A DNA stretch of 64,000 nucleotides from an uncultured Pseudomonadales bacterium (GTDB lineage Bacteria; Pseudomonadota; Gammaproteobacteria; Pseudomonadales; Azotimanducaceae), in NCBI GenBank assembly GCA_958296165.1, contig OY282447.1, positions 1,364,001 through 1,428,000 of the forward strand, given 5' to 3'. A program made the position numbers and the translations under genes. Positions 20,299 to 29,292 of this stretch are shown piece after piece. A model generated the notes under the pieces. It did no database searches. It was given only the letters and a program-made list of their open reading frames with translations, and had not been told where the DNA came from. Each line of letters opens with the position of its first letter. The first letter of the stretch is position 1.

Positions 20299-21237
20299 CT
20301 ACTCCGCGTTGGCCTCCGCCTTGGCCGTATCCGCAATGCGTTCCACGCAGCTGGCTTCTACGTCTCGCGCCTCTGTCACGAAGCCGCGCTTGGCGGCCGC
20401 AGCCGCAGTCTTGTCGGCGGCGCGATACAGCAAGCGTGCCACCGCGCGGTAGCCGATCGCAAGGTGACGAGCCTGCTCTTGATCGATGGGGCCGGGGAAG
20501 TCCGCCGCGGCAAGGTCCTGGAAATAGTCGCTGGCGCGTTCTCGACATTCCGCCCACACCACGCCGTTCCACCAGCTGCCGTGCTCGTCGCCGTTGCCGG
20601 AGTCCAGCGCCGCGATCCAATTGGCGTAGGCGCTCGCGCCAAGGCCGTAGGGTGGTTCGGTATAGCTTTCCGGCTCTCGCCACAGCTCCAAGCCGAAATC
20701 CAGAGCGTCCAAGGTTGCGCGAGCCTGGGCACCTGCCGGCGGCTCGCACCGACTGAATTGGAAGAACGTAAGCGGCGGGCCAAACTGGTATTCGCGCCAA
20801 CTGCCGTAGCTCAACTGCGCCGGCGTGGTGGCCACCGCATCGCCCCAAGGTTGCGCCATTGCGAACCCGGCGTCGTCGTGTCCCAACACCAGCTGGTTGT
20901 CGAGGTGCAGCAGCGAACACACGGCGCCGCCATCCAATGCGGCGCGCACCTTCGCTTCCAGCGCCGCCTTCTCGTCGGTGTCGGCGTTCGGCATCGCCAT
21001 GCCGAGCTGGCGGATGGCAAGGCCGAGGTTGCGGAGCAGCTCGAAGAAGCGGCGATAGTCCCAGACGTACGGGCCACTCGGGCACAGCTCCGGGTGGATG
21101 TTCATGACGAACGCATGGCCGGACTCCACGAAAGCCTTGCCCGGCGCACAATCGATGCCGTAGTGGTCTAGGGCTCCCTTCACTACGCCCATCAGGGACG
21201 TATCGTAGGGAGGTTGCTGAAGGTCTGCCGTTCTCAT
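20299..21237 (-). CDS. Uncharacterised protein, first copy of a tandem pair (BtrH/C39-like?)
   Basis: 312 residues from the ATG at 21237, chosen because the paralogue starts with the same MRTADLQQPPYDTSLMG; a start four codons earlier is possible. It aligns end to end with its downstream copy, sharing long identical blocks (for example AADFPGPIDQEQARHLAIGY) but diverging in the last 15 residues and around residues 165-185. The core segment AVCSLLHLDNQLVLGHDDAG is conserved between the copies. A recent tandem duplication with some divergence is inferred. Function unknown. Confidence 0.6.
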   Translation of the reverse strand: MRTADLQQPPYDTSLMGVVKGALDHYGIDCAPGKAFVESGHAFVMNIHPELCPSGPYVWDYRRFFELLRNLGLAIRQLGMAMPNADTDEKAALEAKVRAALDGGAVCSLLHLDNQLVLGHDDAGFAMAQPWGDAVATTPAQLSYGSWREYQFGPPLTFFQFSRCEPPAGAQARATLDALDFGLELWREPESYTEPPYGLGASAYANWIAALDSGNGDEHGSWWNGVVWAECRERASDYFQDLAAADFPGPIDQEQARHLAIGYRAVARLLYRAADKTAAAAAKRGFVTEARDVEASCVERIADTAKAEANAE

Positions 21238-21328
21238 TGCCGTGCCCATCTGCGTTCGTCTGCGTTCGTCGTTTTCGGTCGCCCCGATTGACGTAGCATA
21301 CCCGCGAAGTTGCAGCGAACGAGGGCCT

Positions 21329-21922
21329 ATGGGCCACTATCCTTGGCTCACGCTGGCCAATGCCACCTCGGCGTGCCGGCTGGCGCTGGTGCCGGCATCC
21401 GTCTATGCGATCTTCGCCGGGCGTTGGGCGCTGGCGGCGGGAATCTTCGTGGCGGCCGTGGCAAGCGATTTTCTGGACGGATTCCTAGCCCGGCGGCGCG
21501 GCACCGTCTCGGCGCTCGGCGGCGTTCTGGACCACGCCGCAGACGCGATCTACGTCACCGTCACGCTGTGGGCCATCGCCTATGCGGAGGCGCAGGTGCG
21601 CGTGGACATGGTGCCCGGCATCCTGCCCTTGTTCATCGCATTGGCGTTCCTGCAATATCTGCTCGATTCGCGGGCGTTGGCCGGCAAGCCGCTGCGGGCG
21701 AGCGCGTTGGGCCGCATCAACGGCATTGCCTATTTCGTCCTCGTCGGCACAGTGGTCTTTCGCAACGCCCTGGAGCTTGATTGGCTGCCGGGCGAGGCCA
21801 TCTACTGGGCGGGCCTCGCGATCTTGCTGTCTACTTTGGCATCAATGCTCGATCGGCTACGTGCCGCGACCTCAGACTCCGGTTCGGTCGAGGCCGACCC
21901 CCCTATCGCCCCGCGCACTTGA
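21329..21922 (+). CDS. CDP-alcohol phosphatidyltransferase family protein
   Basis: 197 residues, integral membrane. The complete family signature is visible: Asp47, Asp50-Gly51, Ala54-Arg55, Gly64, Asp68 and Asp72 (SDFLDGFLARR...GGVLDHAAD), followed by several hydrophobic helices. These enzymes transfer a phosphatidyl group from CDP-diacylglycerol to an alcohol such as glycerol-3-phosphate or inositol. ATG 21329 (MGHYPWLTLAN) gives the usual N terminus with ANATSACRLAL; a start at 21242 would add a non-family extension. Which phospholipid is made is not clear. Confidence 0.85.
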   Translation: MGHYPWLTLANATSACRLALVPASVYAIFAGRWALAAGIFVAAVASDFLDGFLARRRGTVSALGGVLDHAADAIYVTVTLWAIAYAEAQVRVDMVPGILPLFIALAFLQYLLDSRALAGKPLRASALGRINGIAYFVLVGTVVFRNALELDWLPGEAIYWAGLAILLSTLASMLDRLRAATSDSGSVEADPPIAPRT

Positions 21923-21932
21923 GGAACGCATC

Positions 21933-22751
21933 ATGAAACTTGGCTTGTTCGGAATTGGCTCCGGCATTTGCGCCCACCCGGCGGTCGCCAAACGCATCGC
22001 CATGCGCGCCGAAGCCCTGGGCTTCGATTCGTTGTGGACCGGCGAGCACGTGGTGCTGCCGGACCCGCGCCAGCCGCCATCGCCGGCGCCGCCGGACTTC
22101 GCCATGCTGCATCCCTCGACCGCGCTCGCCTATCTGGCTGGCGTGACCGAGCGAGTGAAGCTGGGCACCGGCATTACGCTGATCGCGCAACGCAATCCCT
22201 TGGTGCTAGCGAAGGAGATGGCGAGCTTGGATGTGGTGTCCGGCGGACGCTTGCTGCTTGGCATCGGCGCCGGCTATCTGCATCAGGAGTTCGTCGCCCT
22301 CGGCGTTCCATTCCGCGAACGCGGTGCCCGCACAGACGAGTACGTCGCTGCCATGCGTACACTGTGGAACGACGAGCGGCCGTCGTTTCACGGCCGGTTC
22401 GTGCAATTCGACGCCATCCAAGCCATGCCGCGGCCGGTCCAGACAGGCGGCCCGCCTATCGTGATCGGCGGCGCCAGCGATGCGGCGCTCAGGCGCTCGG
22501 TGGACTATGCGCAGGGCTGGTACGGCTTTGCGCTCGATGTGGAGCAGACCGCTCAAGTGCTCGCGCGTCTGCGCCGGCGCGGCGGCAATCAGCTGGAGAT
22601 CAGCGTCACGCCGTCCGTGCGGCTGAGCGCCGAGGTCGTGGCCCAATACGCCGAGCTCGGCGTGCATCGATTGATCGCGCTCATGCCGCAGGAAGAATCC
22701 AAGGCGCTGGACGAAATGGCTCGGTTGGCCGAGCTGGCGGCTGCCTTCTAG
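21933..22751 (+). CDS. LLM-class flavin-dependent oxidoreductase, F420-type
   Basis: 272 residues. The luciferase-like TIM-barrel pattern is visible: AMRAEALGFDSLWTGEHVVLP near the N terminus, VKLGTGITLIAQRNPLVLAKE, then SGGRLLLGIGAGYL and PIVIGGASDAALRRS. This is the TIGR03619-like subgroup often annotated F420-dependent, although some use FMN. The gene starts 10 bases after the phosphatidyltransferase stop (ATG 21933, GAGG upstream), so the two are probably cotranscribed. Substrate unknown. Confidence 0.85.
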   Translation: MKLGLFGIGSGICAHPAVAKRIAMRAEALGFDSLWTGEHVVLPDPRQPPSPAPPDFAMLHPSTALAYLAGVTERVKLGTGITLIAQRNPLVLAKEMASLDVVSGGRLLLGIGAGYLHQEFVALGVPFRERGARTDEYVAAMRTLWNDERPSFHGRFVQFDAIQAMPRPVQTGGPPIVIGGASDAALRRSVDYAQGWYGFALDVEQTAQVLARLRRRGGNQLEISVTPSVRLSAEVVAQYAELGVHRLIALMPQEESKALDEMARLAELAAAF

Positions 22752-22757
22752 GCTTCC

Positions 22758-25274
22758 CTACGCCGCCATCAGCGCACCTAGGCGCGCCAGCACGCCCTCT
22801 AGGTCGGGCACGGTGTCGAGCACCGGCGCCATCGGATCGCCAGTGCGCTTGAGGCGGGCGACGGCGTTCTTCAGATGGTAGTTGGAGTTCTTCAACCGAC
22901 CGTTGAGCTCCGACCACTTCACCGGCATGGAGACGGACGCGGCCGGTTCGGCCCGCGCCGACAGCGGCGCCACCAGCAGTTGGCCGTGGCCGTTTTGCAG
23001 GTAGTCGATGTACACCTTGCGGTCGCGCTTGCGCACGGCGCGCGCGATGGTGCAGATGTCGGGCTGGCGGCTGACGATGACGCGGGCGAGCAACTCGCCC
23101 AAGGTCGTCGCCTGGCGGTGGGTGAGGTGACGGGCGAGCGGCATCAGAATGTGCAGCCCGCTGGCGCCGCTGGTCTTCAAGAAGCCGGGCAGCTGCACTT
23201 CGTCCAGCAATTCCTTCACCGCCTTGGCGGTGGCCACCACATGAGCGAACGGCGCGTCCTTGGGATCCAAATCGAGTACGCACCAATCGGGATGTTCCAG
23301 ATCAGTGATGCGGCTGTGCCAAGCGTGGATGGGAATGGCGCCCATATTCGCCAAATACACCAGCGATTCCACGTTCTGCACGATGAAGTAATGCACCTCG
23401 CGCTCGGCGCTCTCGCTCCACAGCACCTCGCGCTGCACCCAATCCGGCACGAACGCCGGCGCGTCGCGCTGGTAGAAGGACTTGCCGTGGATGCCGTCCG
23501 GGAACCGCGTCAGCACCAGAGGCCGATCTCGAAGGTACGGCAGCATCCACGGCGCCGCCTTCTCGTAGTAGTCCAAGAGGTCGCCCTTGGTGAGGGCCTC
23601 TTCGGGAAAGAACACCTTGTCGCGGTTGCTGATGGGTACCTCGCGCACGGGCGCCGGTTCCGGCGGCAGCGGCGCCGGTTCGGCGTAAGTGCCAACACAC
23701 TCCTCCGCCGTCTTGTCGTCGCGCAGACGCAGGAACACGGGGTTGCGCACATTGCCGTCCAGCGAATACTCGCGATACTCCACTTCGCACACCAACAGCG
23801 GCTGCACCCAGCGGTACGCCTTGTCGGCAGCCGGGTGGGGCGGCAGCGGCGCGCCCGGGTCAAGTTCGGCAATGCGGCGCTGCAAATCCCGGCGCACGGT
23901 TTGGCCCAACCCTGAACCCACGCGCCCGCAACACACCAGTTCGCCGCCGCGGTACTCGGCCAGCACCAGAGCACCCAAATCGGCCGCATTGGTCTTTTGC
24001 GGCACCCAGCCGACGATCACGAAATCGCCGGTGCGGTTCGAGCGCACCTTGAGCCAGTGATCGCTGCGGCCGTTGCGGTAGGGCGAGTCCGCGCGTTTGC
24101 CCACCACGCCTTCGAGGCCGAGCTTGGCCATGGCGTGGAAAGTCTCGATGCCGTTGCTCTCTACATGCGCGGAATAGCGCAACGGGCCAGCGCTGGGCAG
24201 CAGCTCCTCCAAGAGAGCCTTGCGTGACACTAGCGGCTGGTCCTTGAGGTCGTAGCCAGCGGCGTGCGGCAGGTCGAAGGCATAGAAGGTCACCGGGTTG
24301 TGGCGCGAGGCCAGCAGCGTTGCGCGTTCGCCGCGTACCGCGGCGCGCTCCTGCAAGAGGCCGAACTTGGGCACGCCGCGCCGGTCGTGGACCACCACTT
24401 CACCGTCCATGGCGAACTGTGCGCAGGGCAGGCGGCGGGCGCACTTGACGAGCTCCGGGAAGCGCGAGGTGAGGTCGATGCCGCCGCGCGAGCGCAGCAT
24501 CACGCCTTCGCCTTCACGTTCGATCATCAGACGATAGCCGTCGTATTTGATCTCGAACACCCAGCCGTCGCGGTGGAATGGTTCCGAGGCTTTGGCGAGC
24601 ATGGGCTTCTCGACCAGCGAGCGGGTCTCGGGCGGGCGCGGCTCGAGGCTGGCGATGCGCTGCGTGAACGCTGCCGTCGCAGCGCGCGCGTCTTCGAGCT
24701 CTGCCACCGTGAGGCCGGAGAATATCGAATCGTCCGGCAGCGGGCCTTGCCGCACCCACTGATCCTGCTCCTTGATGAGCAGCCACTCCTTGCCCGAGCT
24801 GTGGCGGCCCTTGAGCTGCACCAGCGCGAAACGGCCGCGCAGCTTGTGGCCGTTGAGCTCGAAGGCGAGCTTGCCCTGCTCGAAGCCGGCGGGGAAATCT
24901 TCCAACTCCGTGTAGGTGCCCTGATCCCAGACGATCACCTGCCCGGCGCCGTAATTGCCCTCCGGGATGCTGCCCTCGAAATCCGCGTATTCCACCGGGT
25001 GGTCTTCCACCTGCGCGGCAAAGCGTTTGTCGTCGGGATTGGTCGATGGCCCCTTGGGCACCGCCCAGGACTTCAGCACGTTATCGACTTCAAGGCGGAA
25101 ATCCCAGTGCAGGCGCGTGGCGGCGTGCTGCTGGACTACGAACAAGCGTCTCGCGCCGCGCCCGGCGGCACTCGGTGCGGCGCCGAACGGCTCCGGCGTC
25201 GCCGCGGCGCTGCGGCGCTCGCGATACGTGCGCAAGCCTTGGCTGTCGTGGCTGTCGGCACGGGTTGAGGGCAT
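22758..25274 (-). CDS. ligD: Multifunctional DNA ligase D
   Basis: 838 residues with all three LigD modules in the order phosphoesterase, ligase, polymerase. The 3'-phosphoesterase domain (about 35-190) shows QQHAATRLHWDFRLE and DHPVEYADFEGSIPEGNYGAG; the ATP-dependent ligase has its nucleotidyl Lys in EIKYDGYRL at about residue 243; the primase-polymerase domain shows DLDPKD and TSGASGLHILMP. It repairs double-strand breaks with Ku. ATG 25274 is preferred to the TTG two codons upstream. Divergently transcribed from ku, 52 bp apart. Confidence 0.96.
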   Translation of the reverse strand: MPSTRADSHDSQGLRTYRERRSAAATPEPFGAAPSAAGRGARRLFVVQQHAATRLHWDFRLEVDNVLKSWAVPKGPSTNPDDKRFAAQVEDHPVEYADFEGSIPEGNYGAGQVIVWDQGTYTELEDFPAGFEQGKLAFELNGHKLRGRFALVQLKGRHSSGKEWLLIKEQDQWVRQGPLPDDSIFSGLTVAELEDARAATAAFTQRIASLEPRPPETRSLVEKPMLAKASEPFHRDGWVFEIKYDGYRLMIEREGEGVMLRSRGGIDLTSRFPELVKCARRLPCAQFAMDGEVVVHDRRGVPKFGLLQERAAVRGERATLLASRHNPVTFYAFDLPHAAGYDLKDQPLVSRKALLEELLPSAGPLRYSAHVESNGIETFHAMAKLGLEGVVGKRADSPYRNGRSDHWLKVRSNRTGDFVIVGWVPQKTNAADLGALVLAEYRGGELVCCGRVGSGLGQTVRRDLQRRIAELDPGAPLPPHPAADKAYRWVQPLLVCEVEYREYSLDGNVRNPVFLRLRDDKTAEECVGTYAEPAPLPPEPAPVREVPISNRDKVFFPEEALTKGDLLDYYEKAAPWMLPYLRDRPLVLTRFPDGIHGKSFYQRDAPAFVPDWVQREVLWSESAEREVHYFIVQNVESLVYLANMGAIPIHAWHSRITDLEHPDWCVLDLDPKDAPFAHVVATAKAVKELLDEVQLPGFLKTSGASGLHILMPLARHLTHRQATTLGELLARVIVSRQPDICTIARAVRKRDRKVYIDYLQNGHGQLLVAPLSARAEPAASVSMPVKWSELNGRLKNSNYHLKNAVARLKRTGDPMAPVLDTVPDLEGVLARLGALMAA

Positions 25275-25326
25275 GTTCAATAGGGGCTATAGTCGCCGGC
25301 GGCCTGCAAACAGGGAGTTAGTCATT

Positions 25327-26205
25327 ATGGCCGCGCGATCGATGGGCTCGGGAACCATTTCCTTCGGCCTTGTTTCCATTCCGTGCAAACTGTTTTCCAC
25401 CGTCGACACAACCTCGGCGGTGCGCTTCAACTACTTGAGCAAAGACGGCTCGCGCCTGCGCCAACAGTATATCCGCGCCTCCGACGGCGAACTCGTCGGG
25501 CGCGAGGATCGCGTGCAAGGCTACGAGTTCGCCAAAGGCCAGTACGTTACGTTCACCTCGGATGAACTCAAGGCGCTGAACGTGGCCGCCACCAACGCCA
25601 TCGACATCGACGAGTTCATACCGTTGGTGGAGGTCGAGCGCATCTTCATAGAGCGCGTCTACTATCTGGGGCCAGACAAAGGTGCCGGGCGCTCCTACCA
25701 TCTGCTGCGCGCCGCTCTCAAAGAGACTGGCCGCGCGGCGCTGGCGCGCTACGCAGCGCGGGGGAAGAGCTACCTCGTCCTCATTCGTCCGCTCGGCGAA
25801 GGCTTGGTGATGGAGCAGCTCAAACACGCCGACGAGCTGCGCAAGATGGACGAAGTGCCGCTCGACGTGTGCGACGTGAACGACGGCGAGCTGCAACTCG
25901 CCATCCAGATCATCGAGCAGCGCATCAACGATACGTTCGAGCCGGACAAGTACGAGGACGAAGTAAAGGCTCGCACGATGGAGCTGATCCAGCAGAAGAT
26001 CGACGGCCAGGACATCGCGGTAGTGCCGGAAGAGCAGCCGGCAGCCAAGATCATCGATTTGATGGAAGCCCTCAAGGCGTCGGTAGGAGACCGCAAGCCA
26101 GCCAAACGCGCCGCAGCGCCGAAGAAAGCCACCCGTGCTCGCAAGACCGCTGCCGGAGCTGCCGGAGAGGGAGCGCCGCAAGCGCGGAAGCGCTCTCAAG
26201 CGTAG
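25327..26205 (+). CDS. ku: Non-homologous end-joining protein Ku
   Basis: 292 residues. Bacterial Ku homodimers bind DNA ends and recruit LigD. Family landmarks: GSGTISFGLVSIPCKLF at the N terminus, VQGYEFAKGQYVTFTSDEL, and YYLGPDKGAGRSYHLL. The C-terminal extension from about residue 250 is Lys/Arg/Ala-rich (AAPKKATRARKTAA), as in many bacterial Ku proteins, and may add DNA contacts. ATG 25327 is the family start; the frame is open further upstream only as antisense to ligD. Confidence 0.97.
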   Translation: MAARSMGSGTISFGLVSIPCKLFSTVDTTSAVRFNYLSKDGSRLRQQYIRASDGELVGREDRVQGYEFAKGQYVTFTSDELKALNVAATNAIDIDEFIPLVEVERIFIERVYYLGPDKGAGRSYHLLRAALKETGRAALARYAARGKSYLVLIRPLGEGLVMEQLKHADELRKMDEVPLDVCDVNDGELQLAIQIIEQRINDTFEPDKYEDEVKARTMELIQQKIDGQDIAVVPEEQPAAKIIDLMEALKASVGDRKPAKRAAAPKKATRARKTAAGAAGEGAPQARKRSQA

Positions 26206-26219
26206 CGGCGGCCCACCCG

Positions 26220-27149
26220 ATGGCTTCCGGTCCCGCAAGCCGCTTGCACGCGACGGGCGGCGGCTACACCACGCGCGAAGTGGCGGACACCGTCGGTTTG
26301 GCGCAGCAGCAGATTCGCCGCTACGGGCAACGTTTGTTGCTCGCGCCGAAGCGCGACGGCAAGGGCGAGTACCGCTTCTCCTTCCAAGACATGGTGCTGC
26401 TGCGCACCGCCAAGAGCTTGCTGGACGCCGATGTGGCACCACGCCGCGCCTTGGCAGCGCTTGCCAAGCTCCGCAAGAGCGCCGAAAAGCCGCTCTCCGC
26501 AATGCGGGTCGACGCCGACGGTGGCGACGTGGTAGTGCGCGAAGACGAGGCCCTGTGGAATGCCGAGACCGGCCAGGGGCACTTGTCCTTTGCGGTCGGT
26601 CGCTTCGGCCAAGTGCATGTGCTCTCACCCAGCAAGGCCGCCGGGGGGAAGGGCGCAGGCGCCACCGCGCCCCTAGCCGGCACCGTACACGAAGCCAAGC
26701 CCGGCGAGCGCGAGGCGCTCGGCCAGTCCGCATCCGCCGCCGTTGAGGAGCTCGACAGCGACGACTGGTACAACCTAGGGCTGGATTTGGAGGATGCGGA
26801 TCCCGCCCAAGCACCGGGCGCCTATCAGCGCTCCATCGCCTTGAACCCCGGCAACGCCGATGCGCATGTGAATCTAGGCCGCATCTACCAAGTACGCGGC
26901 GACATGAAGCGCGCCACTCAACACTATCAGCTGGCGCTGAACGCAGCACCGAACCACCAGCTGGCCTGCTACAACCTCGGCACCGTATTCGACGAGCTTG
27001 GCGAGATCGACGCCGCCTTGGCCTACTACCGCCAAGCGCCCAAAGTGCCAGACGCCCACTACAACCTAGCGCGCATTTTCGAGCTGCGCGGCGACGAGGT
27101 CGCCACGCGACGCCACATGCGCAACTACAAGAAGATGGTGGAGGAATAG
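26220..27149 (+). CDS. MerR-like DNA-binding protein with tetratricopeptide repeats
   Basis: 309 residues. The N-terminal 80 residues are a MerR-type helix-turn-helix (YTTREVADTVGLAQQQIRRYGQ, then YRFSFQDMVLLRTAKSLLDADV). The C-terminal half holds TPR repeats (DDWYNLGLDLED, GNADAHVNLGRIYQV, HQLACYNLGTVFDELGEIDAAL, DAHYNLARIFELRG). The gene starts 15 bases after ku, so a shared transcript and a role linked to the end-joining genes are likely; whether it regulates them is inference. The start is ATG 26220 inside the Ala/Gly-rich lead-in. Confidence 0.8.
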   Translation: MASGPASRLHATGGGYTTREVADTVGLAQQQIRRYGQRLLLAPKRDGKGEYRFSFQDMVLLRTAKSLLDADVAPRRALAALAKLRKSAEKPLSAMRVDADGGDVVVREDEALWNAETGQGHLSFAVGRFGQVHVLSPSKAAGGKGAGATAPLAGTVHEAKPGEREALGQSASAAVEELDSDDWYNLGLDLEDADPAQAPGAYQRSIALNPGNADAHVNLGRIYQVRGDMKRATQHYQLALNAAPNHQLACYNLGTVFDELGEIDAALAYYRQAPKVPDAHYNLARIFELRGDEVATRRHMRNYKKMVEE

Positions 27150-27174
27150 TACGGTCGCACGCAAGGAGAGAGAT

Positions 27175-27354
27175 GTGACCGCTCGCACCCCCAGCACGTC
27201 CGCCGCGGCGCCCGGCATTCGCTTGTCGCCCGCCGAGCGCACCGAGTTCAAACAGGCGCTGCGCCCAGTGTTGGCGCTGCCGCCGGACCGGCGCGACCGT
27301 CCCTACAGACGCTTCGTGGAAGCGGCCAACGCACTTCGCGGCTGGGAACTCTAG
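27175..27354 (+). CDS. Small basic protein of 59 residues downstream of the ku cluster
   Basis: A GTG at 27175 preceded by AAGGAG (27163-27168, six-base spacing) opens a 59-codon frame ending with TAG at 27352. The product starts MTARTPSTSAAAPG and ends ANALRGWEL, with an Arg/Pro-rich middle (LPPDRRDRPYRRFVEAA). No membrane segment or known domain. It follows the MerR-TPR gene by 25 bases on the same strand. An ATG two bases earlier is immediately followed by a stop, so GTG is the only sensible start. Not recognised; coding status rests on the ribosome-binding site and context. Confidence 0.5.
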   Translation: MTARTPSTSAAAPGIRLSPAERTEFKQALRPVLALPPDRRDRPYRRFVEAANALRGWEL

Positions 27355-27423
27355 AACGGTACGACATCGCGGCCGAACGCAAGGCTCGCGCTTCCGACTC
27401 TCCCGTCTCTTGCAGCGCTCGTT

Positions 27424-29159
27424 TCACCCGCCGGGCTGCGTGATTTGCACGGTTTGCCCTGCTGTCACGTTGCGCCGAATCGTGGTTTCGCCGTCTGGCC
27501 ATTCCACTTCCAACGTGTCCACCTGCGTGGCGCTGCCGAGGCCGAAGATTCTGAGTGCGGGGTTTTGCGAGGTGTAGTTGCTGCCGAGGATGATCTCGTG
27601 CATTTGCGTGGTTGCGTCCGTCGTGGCGCGAATGCGCGCGCCGGCGGCTTCGGTGTTGGGGGCGCGGCCCCGCAGTCGCACCCGCAGGTAGTTGGCGCCA
27701 GTGCCTTCGTTGCGCCACAGCGTGGCGGCGTTGGTACGGTTGCGATGCAGTTGCAGGATGTCTACGTTGCCGTCGTTGTCGAAGTCCGCGCAGACCACGC
27801 CGTAGCCCTGTTCGGAATCCGCGATGCCCGCTTCGGCGGCCATGTCCGTGAAAGTGCCGTCGCCGCTGCCGATGAACAGCCGGCTGGTGTCAACATCGAA
27901 GTCGCTGGGCGGGAAAGGCTCCGTCCAGCCGTTGGTGTGGTAGATGTCCAAGTCGCCGTCGTTGTCGAAGTCCTCGAAGCACGCGCCCCAGCCCCAACCG
28001 CCGTCGCGGACGCCTGCACCTTCCGTCGCATCCGCCAAAGTACCTTGGTCGTTGCGGTAGAGGCGATTGCCGAGCTCGTAGCGCTGCTCGCCGTTCTCGT
28101 CCGGCACGCTCCAGATGGAGGTGACGAACCAATCGAGGTCGCCATCGCCATCGTAGTCGCCGAGCGCCGAGCCCATGCCGTTGCGATCCTTGATCTGCGC
28201 TGGATCCGTGGCGTTGCGGAACGTGCCGTCGCGGAACGTGCCGTCGCCGTTGTTGCGAAAGTAGCGCGAGGTCTTGAAATCCGCCGCGATCACCAGATCG
28301 GGATACCTGTCCGCATCCATGCGCACAAAACTCGGCGTGAAGGTGTAGTCGTAGTCGTAGCGCGGGTCGCCGGACGACCCCACGGGCGCCGGATCGATGA
28401 TGTCCGGCGCTATGCCGGCTGCCACGCTCACGTCGGTAAAGCGAATCGTTCCGCCAGCGGTGTCGTTGCGCCACAGATGTTCGGTGGCCACTGCCGCGCC
28501 AGCTTCACGCTGCGTTCCCCAGTGGGTGAGGAACAGGTCGAGGTCGCCGTCTAGGTCGTAGTCGCCGAATGCGGCCGAGAGGGTGTAGCGAGAGGTGATG
28601 GCTGCAAGCCGGAATCTGCCGTCGCGTTAGTGAAGATGCCGTCTCCTTCGTTGCGAAAGAGAAAGGCCGGATCTCCTTCCAAGCCGCCGACAAAGAGATC
28701 CAAGTCGCCATCGCCGTCCACATCGGCGAACGTCGGGCCGCTGTGCCGATAGTTCTCCAGGGCGGACTTCGTGTTGGCGACCCCGGCGTACTCCGCCAGC
28801 TCTTCAAAGCGGTTGCCGCCGAGATTCCGATACAGGAGGTTCGGGCCGATGTCGCCGCGCACGACGAAGAGGTCCACAAGACCGTCGCCGTCGTAGTCTC
28901 CCGCCGCGGCGCCACCGCCGAAAGTCTCCGGCTCGGAACCAAGCGTGGGGTTTATGTAGCCGTAGGCGAACTCAATGCCGGAGCCGACGGTGACGTCCGT
29001 GAAGCGAGGAATCTCCGCTACGGCGTCGGGCGGGGGCGGCGGGGGCGGCGGGGGAGGTGGCGCAGGCGCGGGCGAACCGCTTGAACCGCCGCCGCCGCAG
29101 GCGGCGAGCATTCCCGCCAACAGCAGCGCAAAGCACGCCGTCGACGCATCGCCAAGCAT
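27424..29159 (-). pseudogene. CRTAC1-like FG-GAP/ASPIC-UnbV lipoprotein, frameshifted
   Basis: From ATG 29159 the frame encodes a lipoprotein signal (LLLAGMLAACGGGG, lipobox Cys about residue 21), a run of about 12 prolines, then FG-GAP/VCBS repeats with calcium-binding loops such as GDYDGDGLVDLF and ADVDGDGDLDLFVGG. Near 28603-28607 the frame breaks. The continuation (ITSRYTLSAAFGDYDLDGDLDLF and onward to an ASPIC/UnbV C-terminal domain ending at 27424) is in a different frame and is restored by adding one base. Either a true pseudogene or a one-base sequence error. Family members are exported beta-propeller proteins. Confidence 0.75.
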
Positions 29160-29292
29160 GCGCCAACACAGCGCACGCTTCGACGATGCCGGCGTGGAAT
29201 CCGCGCCGCGACGAAATGTCCGCGAAGGCTCTTTGGTCAACAAGATGCCCACCTGTGTTAGCGTCCTGCTACGAAACGAGCCGCGACGGATC

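Noticed and set aside
19346-21337. A single 663-codon minus-strand frame spanning both paralogues
   Set aside because: Its upstream half is in the wrong phase for the first paralogue; two separate genes with their own starts and stops explain the sequence.
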